Notes under the pieces: generated by a model
Told to the model about the DNA's origin: nothing
The model's database searches: none
The model's input: only the letters and a program-made list of their open reading frames with translations
In this document: positions 28,064 through 36,670 of the stretch, piece by piece
Position numbering within the stretch: position 1 is the first letter of the stretch
How the letters are laid out: each line of letters opens with the position of its first letter
Position numbers and translations under genes: made by a program
Source: Halopiger aswanensis
GTDB lineage: Archaea; Halobacteriota; Halobacteria; Halobacteriales; Natrialbaceae
Direction: 5' to 3'
NCBI RefSeq assembly: GCF_003610195.1
Contig: NZ_RAPO01000001.1
Coordinates: 1,116,001-1,180,000, forward strand
Length of the DNA: 64,000 nucleotides

Positions 28064-28564
28064 ATGCGATCACTGCTCCAGCTCCCGCGTTCGCGTTCTC
28101 GAGGGCGATCCGAACCCGAACCCGAATCCGTCCCCCAGCCGAGCACGACCGCACGCGGGGAGACGGAAGCCGACTCGATCGCCGACGACCCGCTGTTCCG
28201 CCTCGGACGGGCTATCTTCGGCGGCATTCTCGCGTTCACCGCGGTGGACAACCTCCGGAACTTAGACGAGCGCGTCCAGTACGCCGACGCCAAGGACGCG
28301 CCGGCGCCCGAACGGTCGGTGCCGGCGGTCAGTACGGCGTTGCTGGCCGGCGGGCTCGGCGTGGCGCTGTGGCGCCGGCCGGCGACGGGCGCGGCCGCCA
28401 TCGCCGGCTTTCTCGCGGGGACGACGCCCATAATGCACGACTTCTGGAACGAGGACGATCCGACGGAGAAACAGCAGGAACTCACGCACTTCCTCAAGAA
28501 CGGCGCGCTGTTCGGCGCAGCGCTCGCGTTCATGACGCAGGGCCGGCGCCGGGACGAGCAGTAG
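28064..28564 (+). CDS. DoxX-family membrane protein
   Basis: 166 aa with a low-complexity Arg/Glu/Pro N-terminus and then a DoxX-like four-helix membrane domain: DPLFRLGRAIFGGILAFTAVD, PAVSTALLAGGLGVALWRRP, GAAAIAGFLAGTTPIMHDFW and HFLKNGALFGAALAFM. The HDFWNEDDPTEKQQEL loop is typical of DoxX. Such proteins are quinol-oxidase-associated or of unknown role. The start at 28064 (MRSLLQLP) is preferred. An in-frame ATG at 28019 adds 15 residues. Confidence 0.78.
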   Translation: MRSLLQLPRSRSRGRSEPEPESVPQPSTTARGETEADSIADDPLFRLGRAIFGGILAFTAVDNLRNLDERVQYADAKDAPAPERSVPAVSTALLAGGLGVALWRRPATGAAAIAGFLAGTTPIMHDFWNEDDPTEKQQELTHFLKNGALFGAALAFMTQGRRRDEQ

Positions 28565-28653
28565 CGCGGTCACCGTACGGACTACTGGAAGTCATTTCCG
28601 GCGCAACTGCGACCCGTGCAGCGGTTGGGCCGGTAACTCGTTACAGTACCGTA

Positions 28654-29340
28654 TCAGTCGTCGTCCGACGCCTCTGCGTTCTTGTTCGGACTCGCTTCGT
28701 CGACCACGTCGATCGAGACCCCCGCGTCCATCCCTCGCTGACGATCGGCATCGCCGAACCCGGCGCTTAGGACCCGCGTCAGCGCGTCCTCGACGTCCTC
28801 GTCGAGTTCGTCGATCCGCTCCGGCTGAACCTCGATGACGTACCCGGTCGTGATGTTCGGCGACGTCGGCAGAAAGAGGATCTCTCGGCCGTCGTCAGTG
28901 ACCTTTCCGGTCTTGAAGGCCGTCATGCGGAGTCCGTCCCACACCTCGAGTTTGACCGGCTTCTGCAGTGATTCCTGTTCGCCGAAGGCGGTCTCGGCGG
29001 CCATCTTCGAGGCGTTGTAGATGACCCGCATCACGGGGACGCGGTTCGCGACGTTGTCGACGAGTCGCTCGACGAGGCTGCCGACCGTGGTCCGCATGAG
29101 GTAGCCGACGGAGAAGGTGAGGATCGTAAAGACGGTCAGGGCGACGACGACGCGCAGGAACTGCGCGAGCTGTTCGCGAGTTTGCTCGTTGCCGAGGGGC
29201 TCGAGCGCTTCGGGTTTGAGTATGATCCCGGGGGTAACGCCGGCGACGATCCCGTAGAGCCAGTAAATAGCGTAGAGAGTGATGAGAATCGGGCCGAGGA
29301 CGATGAGCCCGCTCGCGAAGTCCCGCTTCCACGAAGCCAT
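28654..29340 (-). CDS. DUF502 family membrane protein
   Basis: A 228-aa protein with two N-terminal helices (ASGLIVLGPILITLYAIYWLYG and FLRVVVALTVFTILTFSVGYLM) and the conserved DUF502 core: VPVMRVIYNASKMAAE, VKLEVWDG, TAFKTGKV and LFLPTSPNITTGYVIEV. DUF502 proteins occur in bacteria, plants and haloarchaea, and plant members (COV) affect membrane trafficking. Role in archaea unknown. A 9-bp perfect palindrome directly abuts the ATG on its upstream side. It is downstream of the proline dehydrogenase gene on the same strand. Confidence 0.88.
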   Translation of the reverse strand: MASWKRDFASGLIVLGPILITLYAIYWLYGIVAGVTPGIILKPEALEPLGNEQTREQLAQFLRVVVALTVFTILTFSVGYLMRTTVGSLVERLVDNVANRVPVMRVIYNASKMAAETAFGEQESLQKPVKLEVWDGLRMTAFKTGKVTDDGREILFLPTSPNITTGYVIEVQPERIDELDEDVEDALTRVLSAGFGDADRQRGMDAGVSIDVVDEASPNKNAEASDDD

Positions 29341-29373
29341 GTGGTGAGACTCTCACCACGGGCTAATGAGCCC
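29341..29373 (-). promoter_or_regulatory. palindrome GTGGTGAGA-C-TCTCACCAC at the DUF502 start, plus hairpin GGGCT/AGCCC
   Basis: Positions 29341-29359 are a perfect 9-bp inverted repeat with a single central base, beginning one base before the ATG on the minus strand. A second stem GGGCT/AGCCC (29360-29373) follows towards the proline dehydrogenase stop at 29380. The first could be a repressor site or an RNA stem masking the start. The second could be a terminator for the upstream gene. Confidence 0.5.
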
Positions 29374-29379
29374 TTCCCT

Positions 29380-30222
29380 TTAGCGCCCGAGCACCGCCCG
29401 GAGGGCGAACCGGAGGTTCTCCGTCCGTTCCATCGCGCGCCGGTAGAAGTACGACTTCCAGCGCGGGCCGTAGGGAACGTACTGCCAGACCTCGTAGTCG
29501 CCGGCGAGTTCGTACTGGGCGTCCTCGCGGACGCCCATGAGCAGCTGGAACTCGCAGTCGGTGCCGTACTCCTCGTGCAGATCGATCGCGCGCTCGATCA
29601 TCGCCGGATCGTGGCTTCCAACCGCGATCGTCGGGCCGTCGCCGTAGTGTTCGAAGGCGTACTCGAGCAAGGTCTCGTACTCGCGATTGACCCGGTCGGC
29701 GTCTTTGTAGGCGATGTCGGCCGGCTCGTCGTAGGCGCCCTTGACGAACCGGACCTTTCCCGGCACGTCGGCGAGCCGCTCGACGTCGTCGCGGGTTCGC
29801 TTGAGATTCGCCTGGACGCAGACGCCGACGCCCCCCTCGTGCTTGCGTGCGAGATCCTCGAAGGCGTCGAGGGTCGCGTCGGTCGTCGTGTGATCTTCCA
29901 TGTCGATCCAGACGAAGACGCCGTGATCCGCCGCGGCGTCGACGACGCCCGCCAGTTCCTCGCGGAACACGTCCTCGCCGAGGTCGAGTCCCAACTGCGT
30001 GGGCTTGACCGAGATGCAGGCCTCGAGGTTCGAGCCCGCGATATCGCCGACCAGCGCCCGGTACTCGGCGGCGTCCGAGCGCACGGGCGGGCGCTCGTCG
30101 TAGTGTTCGCCAAGCAGGTTGACGATCGCCTTGACGTTGCGGCCGTTGAGCCGACGGACGTGCTCGAGGGCCTCCGCGGGTGACTCCCCCGCGACGAACC
30201 GGTCCGCGATCGGCGGAATCAT
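29380..30222 (-). CDS. proline dehydrogenase (monofunctional)
   Basis: A 280-aa FAD-dependent TIM barrel oxidising proline to pyrroline-5-carboxylate. Conserved segments are CISVKPTQLGLDLG, VFVWIDMEDHTTTD, VCVQANLKRTRDDVERL and FVKGAYDEP, ending in YVPYGPRWKSYFYRRAMERTENL, whose Arg pair contacts the substrate. It lacks the P5C dehydrogenase domain of PutA and none is nearby. The start at 30222 (MIPPIADRFVAG) is from family alignment. 32 further in-frame codons upstream are disregarded. Confidence 0.92.
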   Translation of the reverse strand: MIPPIADRFVAGESPAEALEHVRRLNGRNVKAIVNLLGEHYDERPPVRSDAAEYRALVGDIAGSNLEACISVKPTQLGLDLGEDVFREELAGVVDAAADHGVFVWIDMEDHTTTDATLDAFEDLARKHEGGVGVCVQANLKRTRDDVERLADVPGKVRFVKGAYDEPADIAYKDADRVNREYETLLEYAFEHYGDGPTIAVGSHDPAMIERAIDLHEEYGTDCEFQLLMGVREDAQYELAGDYEVWQYVPYGPRWKSYFYRRAMERTENLRFALRAVLGR

Positions 30223-30392
30223 ACCCCGGATATCGACGGCCGGACGTAAGGTGTTTGGTGTCCGTGAAAGTGTGTGCGACGGACCGGTACGGGCGACGGC
30301 TGCGCTGTGCTCGAGCAAAGGTCGTCGCCCGACGGCGATTCGGCGCCCCGACTGGCCCCGCGACGGCGACGAGAAACCACCGGCGATTAAGA

Positions 30393-30412
30393 CGCGGGGG
30401 TTCGTCCCCGCG
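30393..30412 (+). promoter_or_regulatory. palindrome CGCGGGG-GTTCGT-CCCCGCG before carS
   Basis: A 7-bp perfect inverted repeat lies between a TATA-like GATTAAG (30385-30391) and the carS ATG at 30416. Spacing predicts transcription to start near the ATG, so the palindrome would lie in DNA between TATA and start, a repressor-like position. High GC makes chance palindromes commoner here. Confidence 0.4.
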
Positions 30413-30415
30413 GAT

Positions 30416-30961
30416 ATGACGCTACTCGAGACTGTCGTCGTCGCTTTCTGGGCGATGTTGCCGGCCTACGTCCCTAACAACGCCGCGGTGCTTGCCGGCG
30501 GGGGACGACCGATCGACGGCGGCCGCACCTGGGGCGACACGCGAGTCCTGGGAGACGGCAAGACCTGGCGCGGCACGGCGATGGGCATCTTCGCCGGGCT
30601 CGCGCTGGCGGCCGTCTTGACCGTCCTGGCGCCGGCCGTCAGCGACGCGCTCGGGTTCGACGTGCCCGAGTTCGAGCCCCTCGCGGCGGTCGGCCTCGCC
30701 GCCGGGGCGATGCTCGGCGATATCCTCGCGTCCTTCCTCAAGCGCCGAACCGGCCGCCAGCGCGGCGCGATGTTCCCCGGGCTCGATCAGCTCGACTTCG
30801 TGGTCGTCTCCCTGCCGCTGACCGCCCTGCTCGCGACCGACTGGTTCCGCGCGGTCTTCACCTGGAACGTGATTCTGGTCGTCGTCGTGGTCACGCCGAT
30901 TCTGCACGTCTCGACGAATATGATCGCGTACAAACTCGGTCTGAAGAACGAGCCCTGGTAG
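30416..30961 (+). CDS. carS: CDP-archaeol synthase
   Basis: CarS activates unsaturated archaetidic acid (DGGGP) with CTP to CDP-archaeol, the branch point of archaeal phospholipid synthesis. The 181-aa membrane protein has about five helices and the family motif RTWGDTRVLGDGKTWRG in the first cytosolic loop, plus LKRRTGRQRGAMFPGLDQLDF in a later one. The ATG at 30416 follows the palindrome. The open frame upstream is not coding. It is convergent with the following gene. Confidence 0.93.
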   Translation: MTLLETVVVAFWAMLPAYVPNNAAVLAGGGRPIDGGRTWGDTRVLGDGKTWRGTAMGIFAGLALAAVLTVLAPAVSDALGFDVPEFEPLAAVGLAAGAMLGDILASFLKRRTGRQRGAMFPGLDQLDFVVVSLPLTALLATDWFRAVFTWNVILVVVVVTPILHVSTNMIAYKLGLKNEPW

Positions 30962-30981
30962 CGCCGCGGGAGCGGCGCCGA

Positions 30982-31776
30982 CTATTCTGACGGCACGTCG
31001 TCCAGCCACTCCGGCCGGACGTTCTCGGTCGATTCGGCGACGTCGTACTCGAACGTCGTCGCGTACGATTCGCCGCGCTCGAGCAGGTATTCGCCCCACG
31101 TTTCGGCGTCGACGCGTTCGACGGTGACGTTCGCATGCCGTAGCCGACCGTCGGGGCCGACGCGCACCTCGCCGTCGGCGTCGGCGACGTACACCGTCTC
31201 GTGGCTCGACCGTTCGAGTTGGACGTCGATCCAGCCGGTTCGCGGTTCGTAGGTCTCGACCGTCGTTCCGTCGACAGTCGTCTCGTCCGTTTCGGTAAAT
31301 GCGGCCATCTCGAGTTGCGAGTGCGACAACCGATCCGGGAAGGTATCCCCGACCGGACCGTCCGCCCGATCGGCCGCGCCGTCGGACGCGGCGAGGATGG
31401 CGCCGTGCTCGTCGTCGACCGTTCGGACGACCTCATCTTCGGACCCGGCGAGCCACTCCTCGAGTCGCGCCTCGCTTTCGAACGCGACCTTCGTGTACCG
31501 TTCCCCGTCGCCGGTCCAGTAACTGTCGTACGAACTGTCCTCGAACAACAGGACGGACCGCTGTGCCCCGGTTTCGGCGTCGACGATCGATTCGCGCTCG
31601 AAGAAGCGGTCGCCGTCGACGAGCACCGTTTCGGTAACGGTGTACGAACCCTCGAGTCCGGTCGGCGTCGCGGGCGACGATGCGGTCGCGTCGGTAGGCG
31701 AGTAGCCCGCGAGCATTCCGGTCGTCGCGGCGGCCAGCAGGACGACGATGCCGACGATTGCGTACCGTCGATTCAT
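30982..31776 (-). CDS. secreted or membrane-anchored protein of unknown function, 264 aa
   Basis: The N-terminal helix YAIVGIVVLLAAATTGMLAG is a signal peptide or anchor without a lipobox Cys. The rest is acidic, predicted beta-rich and extracellular: ERESIVDAETGAQRSVLLFE, YWTGDGERYTKVAF and VYVADADGEVRVGPDGRL. The pattern resembles haloarchaeal LolA-like or outer-surface lipoproteins that monitor a ligand, but I do not recognise a named family with certainty. The start at 31776 (MNRRYAIVG) places the helix at the N-terminus. Confidence 0.6.
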   Translation of the reverse strand: MNRRYAIVGIVVLLAAATTGMLAGYSPTDATASSPATPTGLEGSYTVTETVLVDGDRFFERESIVDAETGAQRSVLLFEDSSYDSYWTGDGERYTKVAFESEARLEEWLAGSEDEVVRTVDDEHGAILAASDGAADRADGPVGDTFPDRLSHSQLEMAAFTETDETTVDGTTVETYEPRTGWIDVQLERSSHETVYVADADGEVRVGPDGRLRHANVTVERVDAETWGEYLLERGESYATTFEYDVAESTENVRPEWLDDVPSE

Positions 31777-31890
31777 ATCCGGTAGTGACAGCAATATAAT
31801 AAAATAGTTCCGCTGTGAGGACCGGCTCAGCATCGGCCGTGCCGACGCGTTCCACACCGCTTATTTCGTCTGGGCACGCGCCTTCGAGCA

Positions 31891-32424
31891 ATGACGAATC
31901 AGGAACTCATCGACGCGCTGCGCGAGGCCGACGCCGTCCGATTCGGCGAGTTCGAACTCTCCCACGGCGGCACCAGCGAGTACTACGTCGACAAGTACCT
32001 CTTCGAGACCGATCCGACCTGCCTCGAGGCCATCGCGGAGGCTTTCGCCGACCGGGTCGGGCCGGACGACAAACTCGCCGGCGTCGCCCTCGGCGCGGTC
32101 CCGCTCGCGGCCGCTACGAGCGTCGCGGCCGACGCCCCCTACGTCATCGCCCGCAAGCAGCGCAAGGACTACGGCACGGCCAACCTGATCGAGGGCCGCC
32201 TCGAGGAGGGCGAGGAGGTCGTCGTCCTCGAGGACATCGTGACGACGGGGACGAGCCTCGTCGACGCGATCGAGGCCCTGCGGGACGCGGGCGCGACCGT
32301 CGACCGTGCACTGGTCGTCGTCGACCGGCAGGAAGGCGGCCGCGAGAACGTCGAGGACGCCGGCGTCGAGATGGAGGCGCTGGTGACCGCGGAGGAACTG
32401 CTGGCGGACGCTGAGCGGGACTGA
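31891..32424 (+). CDS. pyrE: orotate phosphoribosyltransferase
   Basis: PyrE joins orotate and PRPP to OMP in pyrimidine synthesis. The 177-aa protein has the PRPP motif [18 protein letters not shown] and the substrate-side [16 protein letters not shown] and [16 protein letters not shown] loops. A TTATTTCG TATA-like element about 30 nt upstream indicates a leaderless mRNA. It is the enzyme itself, with no HTH fused, unlike the PRTase-type regulator at 38305. Confidence 0.95.
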   Translation: MTNQELIDALREADAVRFGEFELSHGGTSEYYVDKYLFETDPTCLEAIAEAFADRVGPDDKLAGVALGAVPLAAATSVAADAPYVIARKQRKDYGTANLIEGRLEEGEEVVVLEDIVTTGTSLVDAIEALRDAGATVDRALVVVDRQEGGRENVEDAGVEMEALVTAEELLADAERD

Positions 32425-32471
32425 CCGCAGCGACACCGGTTTCACTCACTCTCGAGCGACCAGCGATACCG

Positions 32472-32981
32472 ATGACCGTCGACATCCCTTCACACGCGCC
32501 GCGAGAGCAGCAGACGATCAGCCTCTCGCCGTCGAACCTCGAGGCGTTCGAGGCGTTCCGGGAGTGGACCGTCGAGGGAACCGGACTGACGGCCGCGGCC
32601 CGAGTCACCGATTCCGACGGACGAATCGCGCTCGTGAAGAACCGCTGGTCCGACGGCTGGATCGTCCCCGGCGGTGCGGTCGAGCCGGGCGAAGCGCCCG
32701 CCGATGCCGCGCCGCGCGAAGTGCTCGAGGAGACGGGCCTCGAGGCGACGATCGACGACCCGCTGTTCGTGATCGACCAGACCTACGTTTGCGAGACGGC
32801 GGACGGCGAGACCCGACTGTCGGCGCAGTTCCTCGTGTTCGACGCCCGCGCGGACGGATCGATCCCCGCCGTCGAGCAGTTAGGCGTCGAACGGGGCGAA
32901 ATCAGAGCGGCGCGGTGGTTCGAGACGCTGCCTTCGAATCTGCACGAAGACGATCTGTTTCGACCGTACCTCCGAGAATAG
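32472..32981 (+). CDS. Nudix hydrolase
   Basis: The 169-aa protein has a complete Nudix box: G-x5-E-x7-REVxEExG is met by GAVEPGEAPADAAPREVLEE followed by TGL at about residues 74-96. The preceding IALVKNRWSDGWIVPGG strand is also typical. The C-terminal VEQLGVERGEIRAARWFETLP segment is common in this family. The substrate (NDP-sugar, dinucleotide or oxidised nucleotide) cannot be told from sequence. It is 47 nt after pyrE on the same strand. Confidence 0.9.
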   Translation: MTVDIPSHAPREQQTISLSPSNLEAFEAFREWTVEGTGLTAAARVTDSDGRIALVKNRWSDGWIVPGGAVEPGEAPADAAPREVLEETGLEATIDDPLFVIDQTYVCETADGETRLSAQFLVFDARADGSIPAVEQLGVERGEIRAARWFETLPSNLHEDDLFRPYLRE

Positions 32982-33011
32982 CTGTGGTTGGACGGTACCG
33001 CCCGTCGGCTC

Positions 33012-33671
33012 TCACTGCCCGTACGACTCGAACTTTTCGAGCACCGTCTCGAGTTGGTCGTCCGTCAGCGTCTGCGGTTCCAGCCCCGCGGAGCGCGACT
33101 CGAGGTAGAGCCGCGCGAGGCTCTCGACGTGGTGGGTGTTCTCGAGGGCGGTCTCTAAGTCGGGGGCGGTGACCACGAGGCCGTGGTTCTCGATGAGCGA
33201 CGCCGTCGAGCTGGCTTCGGTCATCGCGGTCACGATGTTTTCGGCGAGTTCGTCGGTGCCGTAGGGCGCGTACTCCGCCACCGGAACCCGCTTGCCGACG
33301 GCGACGATCATGTAGTGGATCGGCGGCAGCGGCTGGTCGGCGACCGCCAGCGCCGTCGCCCACGGCGAGTGGGTGTGGACGATCGCGCCGACGTCCTCGC
33401 GGCGGTAGATGGCGCTGTGCATCGGCACCTCGCTGCTGGGGGCCATCTCGCCGTCCAGTCGCTCGCCGTCGGTGCCGACGACCGGCACGTCTTCGGCGTC
33501 GAACCCGTCGTAGGGGACGCCGGTCGGAGTGATGGCGAAGGCGTCTCCGGGCCCGGCGTCGGTGCCGTCGCCGCGACTGCGAACGCTCAAATTCCCCGTC
33601 CGACCCGGCGTGAGGTCGGCCAACTCGGACGCGTGCTCGACGACTGCTCGGCGCTCGGTCTCGAGGATCAC
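33012..33671 (-). CDS. class II aldolase/adducin-family protein
   Basis: The 219-aa zinc aldolase fold has metal ligands in HTHSPWATA and a further His in IHYMIV or ENHGLVV. The active-site Glu is likely in [15 protein letters not shown], and TGNLSVR and [10 protein letters not shown] are phosphate-binding. It is most like L-fuculose-1-phosphate aldolase or related salvage enzymes. The start is GTG, overlapping the stop of the HAD gene by 4 nt (GTGA), so the two are coupled. The pair could act on a 5-deoxypentose phosphate or similar sugar; that is inference. Confidence 0.85.
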   Translation of the reverse strand: MILETERRAVVEHASELADLTPGRTGNLSVRSRGDGTDAGPGDAFAITPTGVPYDGFDAEDVPVVGTDGERLDGEMAPSSEVPMHSAIYRREDVGAIVHTHSPWATALAVADQPLPPIHYMIVAVGKRVPVAEYAPYGTDELAENIVTAMTEASSTASLIENHGLVVTAPDLETALENTHHVESLARLYLESRSAGLEPQTLTDDQLETVLEKFESYGQ

Positions 33672-34387
33672 GATACCAGATCGGTTAGGTCTCCGAGAGT
33701 ATCTATGCTGTGGTCGGCTTCCCGTTCCGCCGCAGCGCGGTCCGCCGATTCGTTCGCGTCCGAATCCTCGCTCGCATCGAACAGCACGGTCTCGAGGCCG
33801 ACCGCGTTCGCGCCGACGATGTCTGCCTCGAGGTCGTCGCCGACCATCACCGCCTCCGACGCTCGGCAGTCGAGTCGCGCGAGCGGCAGCGTGAACATGA
33901 CCGACGCGGGCTTCTCCTGGCCGGTTTCCTCGGACGTGAGTACGAGGTCGACGTCGTCGGTCAGCCCCAGCGCCTCGAGTTTCGCGAGCTGGATCGCCGC
34001 CGTGAGGTTGGTCGTGATCGCGATATCGATGCCTCGCGCTTGCAGTTCCTCGAGCGTCTCTTCCGCCTCGGGGACGAGGCTCATCTCCTCGAGGTAGGCG
34101 CTCCAGTAGGCGTCGCCGAGCGCCAGAGCGTCCCCCGGTTGCGGTTCGCCGGTGTGGATCTCGAAGGCGCGCTTGAAGTAGAGGTACCGCTCGTGGGAGG
34201 CAGCGGTCCCGCCGGTGTCGAGTTTTACCTCGCGGCGGCCCGCCTGGTAGAACTCGGTGAACGACTCGTGATCGAGGTCGTAGCCCAACTCCTGGGCCCG
34301 CTCGAGGGCGGCGGTTTGCCCCGCGCGGTTACACGGGGGGTACGGGTACAGCGTATTGTCGAGGTCGAAGAGCACGGCGGTTGCCAT
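33668..34387 (-). CDS. HAD-family hydrolase
   Basis: 239-aa HAD phosphatase: motif [14 protein letters not shown] (D8, D10), motif II AITTNL, Lys in [12 protein letters not shown] and motif [16 protein letters not shown]. The helical cap lies at about 15-90. It is the first gene of a two-gene operon with the class II aldolase. It is divergent from thrS across 327 nt. The substrate is unknown. Confidence 0.87.
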   Translation of the reverse strand: MATAVLFDLDNTLYPYPPCNRAGQTAALERAQELGYDLDHESFTEFYQAGRREVKLDTGGTAASHERYLYFKRAFEIHTGEPQPGDALALGDAYWSAYLEEMSLVPEAEETLEELQARGIDIAITTNLTAAIQLAKLEALGLTDDVDLVLTSEETGQEKPASVMFTLPLARLDCRASEAVMVGDDLEADIVGANAVGLETVLFDASEDSDANESADRAAAEREADHSIDTLGDLTDLVS

Positions 34388-34508
34388 GCGCTACCAGTTG
34401 TACGGCAGCGAGAAACGAGTACCGGTCTCGGTACCGACTGCCCCGAGACGGCAAGCCAGCGACACGGCGCCACGACTGCCGTTGCCGCGCTCGCAGACCA
34501 TCACAATG

Positions 34509-34515
34509 TTTTTAA
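34509..34515 (+). promoter_or_regulatory. TATA box for the thrS leader transcript
   Basis: TTTTTAA stands in a GC-rich region and is the only good TATA box between the HAD gene and thrS. Its centre is 30 nt before the ATG of the 13-codon ORF at 34542 and about 200 nt before thrS. It therefore predicts a 5' leader of roughly 175 nt, unusual in an organism whose other mRNAs look leaderless. Confidence 0.6.
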
Positions 34516-34541
34516 CCTGCTCGAGACTACGCGTATCCACG

Positions 34542-34583
34542 ATGGTAGGTGTCCGCTTTACAGGGGCGTTTGCCCGCTTCTAA
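34542..34583 (+). CDS. possible 13-codon leader ORF upstream of thrS
   Basis: ATG at 34542 opens [13 protein letters not shown] and stops with TAA at 34581-34583. The ATG is at the predicted transcription start, so it would be read as a leaderless ORF. Its codons lie within the loop and 5' arm of the 34544/34595 stem. One Thr codon (ACA) is present. It could be a regulatory leader peptide or chance; there is no conservation evidence available. Confidence 0.3.
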   Translation: MVGVRFTGAFARF

Positions 34584-34714
34584 TCCACACCTACCGCTCG
34601 CTGTGTCGCCGTTGTTCGATCGACAGAGTCGAGCGGCCCGGGCGGACCACCCGCCGAACTTCTCACAGAAGTTCCCAGATCAGTTACAGCCATAGCCACA
34701 GCCACACTACACCC

Positions 34715-36664
34715 ATGTCAGAATCAGATTCACAGGAGCAGATCGCAGTCGTACTGCCGGACGGATCGGAACTCGCAGTCGACGCCGGTGCAACCGTCGA
34801 GGACTGCGCCTACGAGATCGGGCCGGGCCTCGGCAGCGACACCGTCGCCGGCAAGTTAGACGGCGACCTCGTCGCCAAGGAGGAACCCGTCTACGACGGC
34901 GCCGAACTCGAGATCATCACCGACGGGAGCGACGAGTACCTCGAGGTCATGCGCCACTCCGCGGCCCACTGTCTCGCCCAGGCCGTCGAACGACTGTACG
35001 ACGAGGACGAGGTCAAACTCGCGATCGGGCCGCCGACCGACGAGGGCTTCTACTACGACTTCGACAATCTCGACGTCGACGAGGAGGATCTCGCCGACCT
35101 CGAGGCCGAAATCGAGGAGATCATCGAGGCCGACTACGAGATCGAGCGCGAGGAAGTCTCGATCGAAGAGGCCGAAGAACGGCTCGCGGGCGAGCCCTAC
35201 AAGCTCGAGCTCCTCGAGGAGTTCGCCGAGGAGGACGACACCGTCACCTTCTACAAGCAGGGCGAGTGGGAGGACCTCTGTGCCGGCCCACACGTCGACT
35301 CGACGGGCGAGATCGGCGTCGTCGAACTGCTCGAGATCGCCGGCGCCTACTGGCGCGGCGACGAGGAAAACGAGATGCAGACCCGTATCTACGGGACGGC
35401 CTTCGAGGACGAGAGCGACCTCGAGGACTTCTTGGAGCGTAAACGCGAGGCCGAGAAACGGGACCACCGCCGGATCGGCAACGAGATGAACCTGTTCTCG
35501 ATCCAGGACGTCACCGGCCCCGGCCTCCCCCTCTACCATCCGCCGGGCAAGACCGTCCTCAAGGAACTCGAGGACTTCGTCGAGGACCTGAACAAGGACG
35601 CGGGCTACGAGTACGTCGAGACGCCCCACGTCTTCAAGACGGACCTGTGGCACAAGTCGGGCCACTACGACAACTATCAGGACGACATGTTCATCTTCGA
35701 CGTGGGCGACGACGAGTTCGGCCTGAAGCCGATGAACTGTCCGGGCCACGCCGCCATCTTCCAGGACCAGTCCTGGTCGTATCGGGACCTCCCGATCCGC
35801 TACGCCGAGAACGGCAAGGTCTATCGGAAGGAGCAGCGCGGCGAACTCTCCGGCCTCTCGCGGGTCTGGGCGTTCACCATCGACGACGGCCACCTGTTCG
35901 TCCGTCCCGACCAGATCAAGCAGGAGGTCGAGCAGATCATGGACATGATCACGGACGTCCTCGAGACGTTCGACCTCGAGTACGAGATGGCGCTGGCCAC
36001 GCGCCCCGAGAAGTCGGTCGGCTCCGACGAGATCTGGGAGAAGGCCGAGTCGCAACTCGAGTCCGTCCTCGAGGAGCACGGCCACGAGTACGAGGTCGAG
36101 GAGGGCGACGGCGCCTTCTACGGGCCGAAGATCGACTTCGCGTTCGAGGACGCCATCGGCCGCTCGTGGGACGGCCCGACGGTCCAACTGGACTTCAACA
36201 TGCCCGAGCGGTTCGACCTGAACTACGTCGGCGAGGACAACGAGGAACACCGCCCGGTCATGATCCACCGCGCGCTGTACGGCAGCTACGAGCGGTTCTT
36301 CATGATGCTCATCGAGCACTACGAGGGCCGGTTCCCGCTCTGGCTCGCCCCCGAGCAGGTCCGCGTACTGCCGATTTCGGACGACAACCTCGGCTACGCC
36401 CACCGGGTCGCCAACGAGTTCGACGACTTCCGCGTCGAGGTCGACGACCGCGACTCCACCTTAGAGCGCAAGATCCGCGCGGCCCACGACGACCGCGTCC
36501 CCTACCAGATCATCGTCGGCGACAACGAGGAGGAAGACGGGAACATCTCCGTCCGCGACCGCTTCGAGGATCAGGAGTACGACGTCGAAATCGAGGCGTT
36601 CAAAGCGCACCTCGAGTCCGAGGTCGAGGAACAGCGGACCCAGCCGGACTTCCTGCAGGACTGA
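34715..36664 (+). CDS. thrS: threonyl-tRNA synthetase
   Basis: ThrRS charges tRNA-Thr. 649 aa with an N-terminal TGS domain (1-65), a SAD editing domain (about 75-240, [15 protein letters not shown] and [16 protein letters not shown] zinc-site segment), a class II catalytic core ([36 protein letters not shown]-like [18 protein letters not shown], described in parts) and a C-terminal anticodon-binding domain from about 540 ([11 protein letters not shown]). The TGS/SAD layout is the bacterial/eukaryotic type, not the archaeal N-terminal D-aminoacyl-deacylase-like type, as known for haloarchaea. The start is set by family alignment. The frame is open upstream but crosses the leader. Confidence 0.96.
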   Translation: MSESDSQEQIAVVLPDGSELAVDAGATVEDCAYEIGPGLGSDTVAGKLDGDLVAKEEPVYDGAELEIITDGSDEYLEVMRHSAAHCLAQAVERLYDEDEVKLAIGPPTDEGFYYDFDNLDVDEEDLADLEAEIEEIIEADYEIEREEVSIEEAEERLAGEPYKLELLEEFAEEDDTVTFYKQGEWEDLCAGPHVDSTGEIGVVELLEIAGAYWRGDEENEMQTRIYGTAFEDESDLEDFLERKREAEKRDHRRIGNEMNLFSIQDVTGPGLPLYHPPGKTVLKELEDFVEDLNKDAGYEYVETPHVFKTDLWHKSGHYDNYQDDMFIFDVGDDEFGLKPMNCPGHAAIFQDQSWSYRDLPIRYAENGKVYRKEQRGELSGLSRVWAFTIDDGHLFVRPDQIKQEVEQIMDMITDVLETFDLEYEMALATRPEKSVGSDEIWEKAESQLESVLEEHGHEYEVEEGDGAFYGPKIDFAFEDAIGRSWDGPTVQLDFNMPERFDLNYVGEDNEEHRPVMIHRALYGSYERFFMMLIEHYEGRFPLWLAPEQVRVLPISDDNLGYAHRVANEFDDFRVEVDDRDSTLERKIRAAHDDRVPYQIIVGDNEEEDGNISVRDRFEDQEYDVEIEAFKAHLESEVEEQRTQPDFLQD

Positions 36665-36670
36665 CCGCGG

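Larger units (their letters stand above)
34388..34714 (+). other. 327-nt thrS upstream region: promoter and structured leader
   Basis: The first 120 nt (to about 34508) hold nothing recognised besides the divergent HAD start region. From 34540 the sequence is rich in stems. They are GGTAGGTGT (34544-34552) with ACACCTACC (34587-34595), inner GGGC/GCCC (34564-34575), GGCGG/CCGCC around ACCAC (about 34641-34655), and GAACTTCT-CAC-AGAAGTTC (34656-34674). The last stem lies 40 nt before the thrS ATG. No T tract follows any stem. Confidence 0.6.

Noticed and set aside
33710..34714. 335-codon upstream extension of thrS
   Set aside because: Covers the HAD gene antisense and the leader; family alignment starts at MSESDSQEQ (34715).
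34856..36403. 515-codon minus-strand frame over thrS
   Set aside because: Leu/Val/Asp-rich antisense shadow of ThrRS.
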